Shown here piece by piece: positions 1 to 4,193 of a stretch of DNA of 7,209 bases (position 1 is the stretch's first letter; each line of letters starts with the position of its first letter). Both the position numbers and the translations under genes were made by a program. The stretch spans positions 1-7,209 of the forward strand of contig JAIRLB010000008.1 in NCBI GenBank assembly GCA_031259745.1. The letters are read 5' to 3'. A model generated the notes under the pieces. It worked only from the letters and a program-made list of their open reading frames with translations, had not been told where the DNA came from and did not search any database. This stretch comes from Rickettsiales bacterium. GTDB taxonomy: Bacteria > Pseudomonadota > Alphaproteobacteria > Rs-D84.

Positions 1-255
1 TATTCATGTCGGAATAAATCTGATGGATTCAATCAGCGAAAGAATCAAAAAAATATGTTTCGTTTTGTAAAGGATTGCGCCGATCGGGATTTTATCTTAA
101 AGTGGCCGGAAAAAGCAGAGGCAACATTTGCAAAAGTCATGCATCCTATGACAAATTTTCAGAAACAAATCGGAATCAATGCCGACGACGCCACGATGGA
201 TATTTTTAGCACCAAATTGCCAGCGGGCCCCGGCCCGGCTGAGAAATCAAGATGA
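1..255 (+). CDS. 3' end of a hypothetical protein gene, truncated by the window edge
   Basis: The frame is open from the first base to a TGA at 253-255. I do not recognise the protein. The first internal ATG is at 55, but there is no convincing ribosome binding site before it. Upstream of position 55 a different frame looks more protein-like: ATG at 23 begins MDSISERIKK and is preceded by GGA at 11-13. That frame stops at 68-70. The two frames join at a run of seven A (47-53), so this may be one short protein of about 78 residues interrupted by a frameshift. The visible C-terminal part is mixed charged and hydrophobic (for example KWPEKAEATFAKVMHPM) and ends in a Pro/Gly-rich tail, LPAGPGPAEKSR. 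No signal peptide or membrane segment is visible. The GC-rich stretch coding for that tail (221-241) can also form a hairpin. Whether this is an intact gene, a pseudogene or a fragment is unresolved. Confidence 0.4.
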   Translation, partial: YSCRNKSDGFNQRKNQKNMFRFVKDCADRDFILKWPEKAEATFAKVMHPMTNFQKQIGINADDATMDIFSTKLPAGPGPAEKSR

Positions 256-315
256 AAACGATTATCTTGCCCCCATAATGATATTTTATTCGTACGAAAC
301 ATTCAACAATCACAA

Positions 316-347
316 TCCGATAAATTTATTAGTTGTTTTTTATCGGA
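316..347 (+). repeat. 9-bp inverted repeat in the ligase leader region
   Basis: TCCGATAAA at 316-324 is perfectly complementary to TTTATCGGA at 339-347, with a 14-nt A+T-rich loop. It is not followed by a T-run, so it is a poor intrinsic terminator for the upstream frame. It overlaps the candidate -35 of the ligase promoter (333-338) and could be an operator or a DNA-level dyad. The function is inferred only. Confidence 0.4.
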
Positions 348-362
348 ATAACGCTATATACT
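333..362 (+). promoter_or_regulatory. candidate promoter of the acyl-CoA synthetase-like gene
   Basis: A -35-like TTGTTT (333-338) and a -10-like TATACT (357-362, five of six consensus bases) are separated by 18 bp. Transcription would start near 368-370, exactly at the left arm of the dyad at 367-395. In A+T-rich DNA such matches arise easily, so this rests on position and spacing only. Confidence 0.35.
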
Positions 363-366
363 GGTC

Positions 367-395
367 GTTATCCAGACCGGTATGGTCGTGATAAC
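367..395 (+). promoter_or_regulatory. 29-nt interrupted dyad at the predicted start of the ligase transcript
   Basis: GTTATC (367-372) pairs with GATAAC (390-395), and GACC (375-378) pairs with GGTC (384-387), around a 5-nt GGTAT loop. In DNA this is a symmetric operator-like site overlapping the predicted +1. In RNA it would be a 5'-terminal hairpin. CGTTAT (366-371) can instead pair with ATAACG (348-353), so two hairpins compete for the same bases if transcription starts further upstream. No T-run follows, so it is not an ordinary terminator. Which protein, if any, binds here is unknown. Confidence 0.45.
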
Positions 396-412
396 TTCAA
401 TTAATATATAAA

Positions 413-417
413 AAGAG
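413..417 (+). promoter_or_regulatory. ribosome binding site that favours the ATG at 425
   Basis: The AAGAG motif is 7 nt before the ATG at 425 but only 1 nt before the ATG at 419. The second ATG is therefore the better start of the ligase gene. Confidence 0.5.
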
Positions 418-424
418 CATGTAT

Positions 425-2011
425 ATGATAAAAAATATTTATGAAATGCTGCATAACGTTTGTTCCGCCAACGAAAGCCGCATTTTTTATGTCCGGCAGA
501 GTGAAACTTATGCGGACCTGTTGCGCAAGGTGAAAAAGCGCGCGGTTATGTTGGTAAGAAAGTTCGGGATTGCCAAGGGCGACACTGTCGCTATTTTATC
601 TGGCAACACCCCGGATTTCATTAACTCTTATTTTGCGATTATGTCACAGGGCGCCAAGGTTCTGATGCTGGATACCGGTCTGTCCAAGGATGAGCATCTG
701 AACATGATGAAGCGCACCGATTGCAAGCTGGTGTTGGCGCAAAATCACCACTTTATCGATGGCGGTCCGACAATGTTCGATATCGAAACCGCCGATGACG
801 AGCCTGAATCTGAATTCGTTGCGGCTGATGTGTCGCGCGATGATTTGGCGATGCTGTCGTTTACCTCTGGATCCACTGGAAATCCAAAAATCGTTGGTTT
901 GACGCATAATAACCTCGTGTCTTTGGGCGATGGGGCTTTATTCTATAAGCCCGTTATTCAACCCGGGTATACTTTTTATGGATTTTTGCCGTTATACCAT
1001 ATCTATGGCGTGGTCATCAACATCATCGCGCCATTAGTTTTAGAGAGCCGCCTGCTGTTGCAGCCGATATTAAAACCGACGGAATTCCTGAAAGATTTCA
1101 AGCAATACAAACCAGAGGTCATTCCGGCCGTTCCGCGTATTTGGGAGGCTTTCTATAAAAAAATAATCGAAGGCGTCAAGGAAAAGAAAGCATACGCCGC
1201 GATGAGGATTATTATCGCCATGCGCGGTTTCCTGCGTGCGGTCAGGCTGGGACTCCTGGTGGATAAAGTGACAAAGCCTATACATGAAATCTTTGGCGGA
1301 AACGCCAAGGTGTTGATATCTGCTGGCGCAACGCTAAAATCAGGCATCCGCAAATTCTACGAACGCCTGGGTTTTGTGTTTGGCGACTGTTACGGTCTGA
1401 CTGAAACGACGGGTCCGGCAAACTTTAATTTCGAGTTTCGCATGCCGGATGGTTCGATGCATTATGCAGGGCCACTGCCGGGAAACGAAATCAAGATTCA
1501 TAATCCCGACCAATATGGCATTGGTGAAATTTGGGTTCGCGGCAACCTGGTTATGCCCGGTTATGTTAATAACGATGAAGCGAATTCGGCGGCGTTTGAA
1601 GACGGCTGGTTCAAGACAGGGGATTTGGGCACATTCGATAAGAAAAAGCGTCTGATTATCAAGGGGCGCCAAAAACAAGTTATTGTTTTGGAGAACGGCA
1701 AAAATGTATATCCGGACGAACTAGAAGACCTGTATTTGCAAAATGACGAGATTCTGTCTGTTGCCGTGTTCGAATACACAATCAAGGGTAAGGTTGTTCC
1801 ATACGCTGTGTTTCAGGTAAAACCCGGAACATCATTGAGCAAGGTCAGTTTGCTGCTCAGAGCGTCAAACCTGACGATTGCGCCGTACAAGTGGGTAAGG
1901 CACTTTGCAATCACAGAAGATGAATTGCCCCAGACATCCGCGAAGAAGATCAAGCACTTTGAAGTAAGCGCCATGCTGGAACGCGGCGATTTCCCTGTTT
2001 GTGCGGGCTAG
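425..2011 (+). CDS. AMP-forming acyl-CoA synthetase-like ligase (ANL superfamily)
   Basis: This enzyme should adenylate a carboxylic acid with ATP and transfer the acyl group to a thiol, most likely CoA. It looks like a fatty acyl-CoA ligase of the cytoplasm or inner membrane face. Residue numbers below count from the ATG at 419; subtract 2 for the preferred start at 425. Visible motifs are the phosphate-binding loop SFTSGSTGNPK (147-157), YGLTETTG (325-332), GWFKTGDLG (396-404), the hinge region KGRQKQVIV (415-423) followed by ENGKNVYPDELED, and the C-terminal lysine motif LPQTSAKKIKH (503-513) with the catalytic-type Lys510. The NGKNVYP signature resembles long-chain acyl-CoA synthetases. 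A basic amphipathic stretch (about 258-290) could contact the membrane. The length is normal for the family. Two usually conserved glycines are replaced: Ile158 where PKG is usual, and Lys509 in the usual TGK motif. The substrate cannot be read from the sequence, and carrier-protein loading is an alternative. The gene appears monocistronic and converges on virB11. Confidence 0.92.
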   Translation: MIKNIYEMLHNVCSANESRIFYVRQSETYADLLRKVKKRAVMLVRKFGIAKGDTVAILSGNTPDFINSYFAIMSQGAKVLMLDTGLSKDEHLNMMKRTDCKLVLAQNHHFIDGGPTMFDIETADDEPESEFVAADVSRDDLAMLSFTSGSTGNPKIVGLTHNNLVSLGDGALFYKPVIQPGYTFYGFLPLYHIYGVVINIIAPLVLESRLLLQPILKPTEFLKDFKQYKPEVIPAVPRIWEAFYKKIIEGVKEKKAYAAMRIIIAMRGFLRAVRLGLLVDKVTKPIHEIFGGNAKVLISAGATLKSGIRKFYERLGFVFGDCYGLTETTGPANFNFEFRMPDGSMHYAGPLPGNEIKIHNPDQYGIGEIWVRGNLVMPGYVNNDEANSAAFEDGWFKTGDLGTFDKKKRLIIKGRQKQVIVLENGKNVYPDELEDLYLQNDEILSVAVFEYTIKGKVVPYAVFQVKPGTSLSKVSLLLRASNLTIAPYKWVRHFAITEDELPQTSAKKIKHFEVSAMLERGDFPVCAG

Positions 2012-2053
2012 TCGGAGATTACCAAAAGGTAATATGGAAAAAGTAGTAAAGAA

Positions 2054-2112
2054 AAAGAGCAAAGAATAAGTTATGTTAAATTTAATAGTTTCGACAAAAA
2101 ATTTTGCTCTTT
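2054..2112 (-). terminator. candidate terminator between the converging ligase and virB11 genes
   Basis: AAAGAGCAAA (2054-2063) is perfectly complementary to TTTGCTCTTT (2103-2112), with a loop of about 39 nt. Read on the minus strand, the stem is followed by a T-rich tail (TTCTTTACTAC and more T), which suits termination of virB11. On the plus strand the tail is less T-rich. The long loop and A+T-rich stem make it a weak candidate. The rest of 2012-2131 holds only a small hairpin just after the ligase stop (ATTACC/GGTAAT, about 2019-2034). Confidence 0.4.
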
Positions 2113-2131
2113 GCTATTTGACATTTATATT

Positions 2132-3091
2132 TTATATGACTTCGGTTACGGCGCGCAACGAGCCATCGCGGGACAGCTGCACAACGCGCAGCTTGTTCTT
2201 CATCTCGGCAATCAATTCGCTGCGGTTATAAGCCGGCTGGGTATGCAAAATTCTGTCCGCGAACGCGGCATAGGCGGCTTCGGCGCTTTCCGCGTGAATG
2301 GTGGTATAGAAATGGTCATGACCCGTTCCCATCATTTCCCACAGAACGGATGCGTTGTCAGTAGAAATCTCGCCGCCGATAATGATATCCGGGGTCATAC
2401 GCACGACCAAGTCCAGCAGGCGGGCGTAATTAAAATCATTCGTCTGTTCGGTGCGCGATAAAACAAAGTGAACGCGGTTGGCCTGGGGGACGCGGATTTC
2501 GCGCGCATCTTCGACAGTAATGACGCGGCTGTCTTTGTCGATAAGGGTCAGCATATGATTCAGGAAAGTTGTCTTGCCAGTGGAGGTCGCGCCAGATATC
2601 AAAATCGGGCTGCCGTCGTTAATGGCACCCATAAGGCGCTCGAACGGGTCGTCAGGTTTCGCATTTTGACGCGGCTTTACCTTTAAAAGCTTCTCGCCCT
2701 GTTTCAAATGATAGTTTTCAAAACTGGTTTCAACAACGCCGACGCCGCGAATGTTCAAGGCGACGCCGCCCGTTATGTCGCGATCATCGTATTGAACGTT
2801 CGGACCCGCGATCGCGCTGAAACGATGATTGCCCGGTAATGTGGCATAAACCACAGGCATTCCGTGAACCGGGTCGAACGGACGTTCGTAAATATTTGCA
2901 ACGGTATGTATTAAATCGACAAGATATTGCTTGGTCAATCTTTCTGAATTATATGAAACCCAGGCAACACGCGCGCCATGCAGCCGCATCCAGACCTCGC
3001 CCTCGTGGTTTATGGCGATTTCTTCCACGAATGACGGCTTGTAGAATTCTTCCAGCGGTTTTAGTAAAGATTCCAGTACAACATTTGGCAT
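2132..3091 (-). CDS. virB11: VirB11-family type IV secretion traffic ATPase
   Basis: The 319-residue protein matches the P-type VirB11 family, hexameric ATPases at the cytoplasmic base of type IV secretion systems that power pilus assembly and substrate transfer. The N-terminal domain includes the ATLPGNHRFSAIAGP segment (83-97). The C-terminal ATPase domain shows Walker A GATSTGKTT (167-175), the Asp-box VITVEDAREI (190-199), the QANRVHFVLSR segment typical of VirB11 (203-213), Walker B PDIIIGGE (234-241, Glu241), and the His-box TGHDHFYTTIHAES (256-269). TSTGKTTFLN and NRVHF point to VirB11 rather than the related CpaF/TadA or GspE ATPases. The Arg that usually follows the Walker B Glu (GE-L/I/V-R) is Ser here (GEIST). 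No other vir gene flanks it, so the partners must lie elsewhere. No Shine-Dalgarno precedes the ATG, and a promoter-like -10 lies only 7 nt upstream. Confidence 0.93.
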   Translation of the reverse strand: MPNVVLESLLKPLEEFYKPSFVEEIAINHEGEVWMRLHGARVAWVSYNSERLTKQYLVDLIHTVANIYERPFDPVHGMPVVYATLPGNHRFSAIAGPNVQYDDRDITGGVALNIRGVGVVETSFENYHLKQGEKLLKVKPRQNAKPDDPFERLMGAINDGSPILISGATSTGKTTFLNHMLTLIDKDSRVITVEDAREIRVPQANRVHFVLSRTEQTNDFNYARLLDLVVRMTPDIIIGGEISTDNASVLWEMMGTGHDHFYTTIHAESAEAAYAAFADRILHTQPAYNRSELIAEMKNKLRVVQLSRDGSLRAVTEVI

Positions 3092-3098
3092 TACAATA

Positions 3099-3127
3099 AT
3101 AGTATCATAAATTCACGCTTGAATCAA
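3099..3127 (-). promoter_or_regulatory. candidate virB11 promoter, apparently giving a leaderless mRNA
   Basis: On the minus strand, TTGATT (3127-3122) and TACTAT (3104-3099) are spaced by 17 bp. Only 7 nt separate the -10 from the ATG at 3091, so the start of transcription would coincide with the start codon. An overlapping TATGAT (3109-3104) is an alternative -10 that would leave a leader of about 5 nt. No Shine-Dalgarno is present in either case. Confidence 0.4.
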
Positions 3128-3147
3128 AAGGCTTTATTTGATAGAAT
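3120..3147 (+). promoter_or_regulatory. candidate promoter of the two-lipoprotein operon
   Basis: TTGAAT (3120-3125) and TAGAAT (3142-3147, five of six consensus bases) are spaced by 16 bp. Transcription would begin near 3154, leaving a short leader that contains the AAAGAGA ribosome binding site. The -35 overlaps the -35 of the divergent virB11 promoter within the odd palindrome TTGAATCAA (3120-3128). Confidence 0.4.
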
Positions 3148-3153
3148 TTGTAC

Positions 3154-3160
3154 AAAGAGA
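3154..3160 (+). promoter_or_regulatory. ribosome binding site setting the lipoprotein start at 3168
   Basis: AAAGAGA lies 7 nt before the ATG at 3168. This supports that ATG over the in-frame TTG at 3138. The TTG would place ten charged or unusual residues before the signal peptide and lies upstream of the predicted transcription start. Confidence 0.6.
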
Positions 3161-3167
3161 ATTGAAA

Positions 3168-3725
3168 ATGAAGAGATTTCTAGCAATTTGCCTGATACCG
3201 ATGGCGCTGGCCGCTTGTTCTTCCGCCAAAGACGCGCCGTATAATGAAACTGACTTTGCGCAGGGCGGCGCTGACGCCCCCTTGTACAACGAAAGAACGC
3301 AAGGGTTTATGCAGGCCGACAACCAATACGCAAACATCGATACGTACAAGCCAAAGACCGCGGAAGAAAAGGAACATAATAAAAACCGATGGGATACCAG
3401 CCGCATGGAAACACGCTGGCAGGAGTACAAAGGAACGATGATCCGCGTTCAGATAATGCTGGGCAACACTGATATGCGGGAAATGCGACTGCGCATGATG
3501 CAGAATGCCGACGGCATGGATATAGACGGCGATGCGAGAACAATTATCGCCAAGGTCGCCGATTATGAAATGAAACGAGTTTGCGGCCGCAATGCGGACA
3601 GCATCGTGATTGTTTATGACAGACCTTCATTTGATGCTATGCGCCCGACGCCTTATTTCGACTATCGTATCGAAGCCGAAGGAGCAACCATGCGCGAATA
3701 CGGTTTCCGTTGCGTTTACAGATAG
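3168..3725 (+). CDS. lipoprotein of unknown function
   Basis: The 185-residue product begins with a short lipoprotein signal peptide, MKRFLAICLIPMALAAC. The lipobox is LAAC and Cys17 is the predicted lipidated residue. Ser at +2 and +3 would, by the E. coli Lol rule, send it to the outer membrane. I do not recognise the mature domain. It is hydrophilic, with an acidic and Asn/Gln-rich N-terminal linker (about 20-65), a Met/Arg-rich central helix-like stretch (NTDMREMRLRMMQNADGMD, about 100-118), and a C-terminal part with alternating beta-like segments (SIVIVYDRP, YFDYRIEAEG). Two C-terminal cysteines (KRVCGRN and the terminal FRCVYR) could form a periplasmic disulfide. The gene is followed after 23 nt by the FKBP lipoprotein gene, so the two are probably co-transcribed. 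It is divergent from virB11. A role in the secretion envelope complex is possible but only positional. It is far longer than VirB7 lipoproteins. Confidence 0.85.
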   Translation: MKRFLAICLIPMALAACSSAKDAPYNETDFAQGGADAPLYNERTQGFMQADNQYANIDTYKPKTAEEKEHNKNRWDTSRMETRWQEYKGTMIRVQIMLGNTDMREMRLRMMQNADGMDIDGDARTIIAKVADYEMKRVCGRNADSIVIVYDRPSFDAMRPTPYFDYRIEAEGATMREYGFRCVYR

Positions 3726-3738
3726 ACGAATAAAAAAT

Positions 3739-3745
3739 GGAGAAG
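3739..3745 (+). promoter_or_regulatory. ribosome binding site setting the FKBP lipoprotein start at 3749
   Basis: GGAGAAG ends 3 nt before the ATG at 3749, with its GGAG core 6 nt away. It overlaps the alternative ATG at 3737. The second ATG gives a clean lipoprotein signal peptide and is preferred. Confidence 0.6.
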
Positions 3746-3748
3746 AAA

Positions 3749-4069
3749 ATGAAAAAAATCATGTCGGTATTTGCGGTTATAGGCGCATTGTTCTTGGGCG
3801 GGTGCGATAATTCTGCAAAAAATGGCGATACTGTCGTCATTAATTTCGCCGGATTCTTGGACGGACATCAATTTGAAGGCGGCACAGCGGAATCTTTCGA
3901 ATTGAAATTAGGCAGCGGTCAATTTGTACCCGGATTCGAAGATCAGCTGATTGGTGCCAAAAAAGGCGAAGAGCGCGAGGTAAAAATCAAATTTCCAGAA
4001 AAATACGTTCCGGGCCTGGCTGGCAAGGATGTGATTTTTAAAGTAAAGATTGTCGACATAAAGAAATAA
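3749..4069 (+). CDS. lipoprotein with a trigger-factor-type FKBP peptidyl-prolyl isomerase domain
   Basis: The 106-residue product has a signal peptide, MKKIMSVFAVIGALFLGGC, with lipobox LGGC and predicted lipidated Cys19. After a short linker the mature part is a single FKBP domain (about 26-106). It contains FAGFLDGHQFEGG (33-45), LGSGQFVPGFEDQLIGAKKGEE (54-75) and KFPEKYVPGLAGKDVIFKVKI (81-101). The FEGG, VPGFEDQLIG, FPE-Y and LAGK pattern matches the PPIase domain of trigger factor (Tig) more closely than FkpA or Mip. The ribosome-binding and C-terminal chaperone domains of trigger factor are absent. The expected activity is cis-trans isomerisation of Xaa-Pro bonds in exported proteins. 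Asp at +2 and Asn at +3 form an inner-membrane retention signal under the E. coli rule, so the domain would face the periplasm from the inner membrane. It is the second gene of the operon and ends in convergence with parC. Confidence 0.9.
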   Translation: MKKIMSVFAVIGALFLGGCDNSAKNGDTVVINFAGFLDGHQFEGGTAESFELKLGSGQFVPGFEDQLIGAKKGEEREVKIKFPEKYVPGLAGKDVIFKVKIVDIKK

Positions 4070-4075
4070 AAACGG

Positions 4076-4142
4076 CGCAGGCTTTGCTGCGGCTTTATAT
4101 AACCCTGATGTTTCTGCCAAGGTTGCAGCGAATAAGCCGCTG
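4076..4142. terminator. hairpin cluster between the converging FKBP lipoprotein and parC genes
   Basis: Several short inverted repeats overlap: CGCAG/CTGCG (4076-4080 with 4087-4091, then GCTTTATAT), GCGGCTT/AAGCCGC (4089-4095 with 4134-4140), and CAGCG/CGCTG (4126-4130 with 4138-4142). The first, just after the FKBP stop and followed by a modest T/A tail, is the likeliest terminator for the + strand operon. I see no good T-tailed hairpin for parC. Confidence 0.35.
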
Positions 4143-4193
4143 GAAGGATATATCTAGGGAGTAGGTTTTAGTTTTACAAATCAGAAATAACTT

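Noticed and set aside
221..241. GC-rich hairpin CAGCGGG/CCC-GCTG as a terminator
   Set aside because: No T-run follows and it lies inside the open frame. It is more simply the Pro/Gly codons of the C-terminal tail.
2034..2069. 11-codon reading frame MEKVVKKKSKE after the ligase, preceded by AAAGG
   Set aside because: Too short, low-complexity lysine-rich, and overlaps the inverted repeat that better fits a terminator.
3138..3167. TTG start extending the first lipoprotein by ten residues
   Set aside because: It would put MIEFVQRELK before an otherwise standard lipoprotein signal peptide. The AAAGAGA site and the predicted transcription start favour ATG 3168.
4062..4157. Start-less open frame after the FKBP gene with protein-like composition (for example NGAGFAAALYNP)
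   Set aside because: No start codon and no ribosome binding site, and the FKBP domain ends naturally at its own stop. The Ala/Gly-rich reading probably comes from the GC-rich hairpin sequence.
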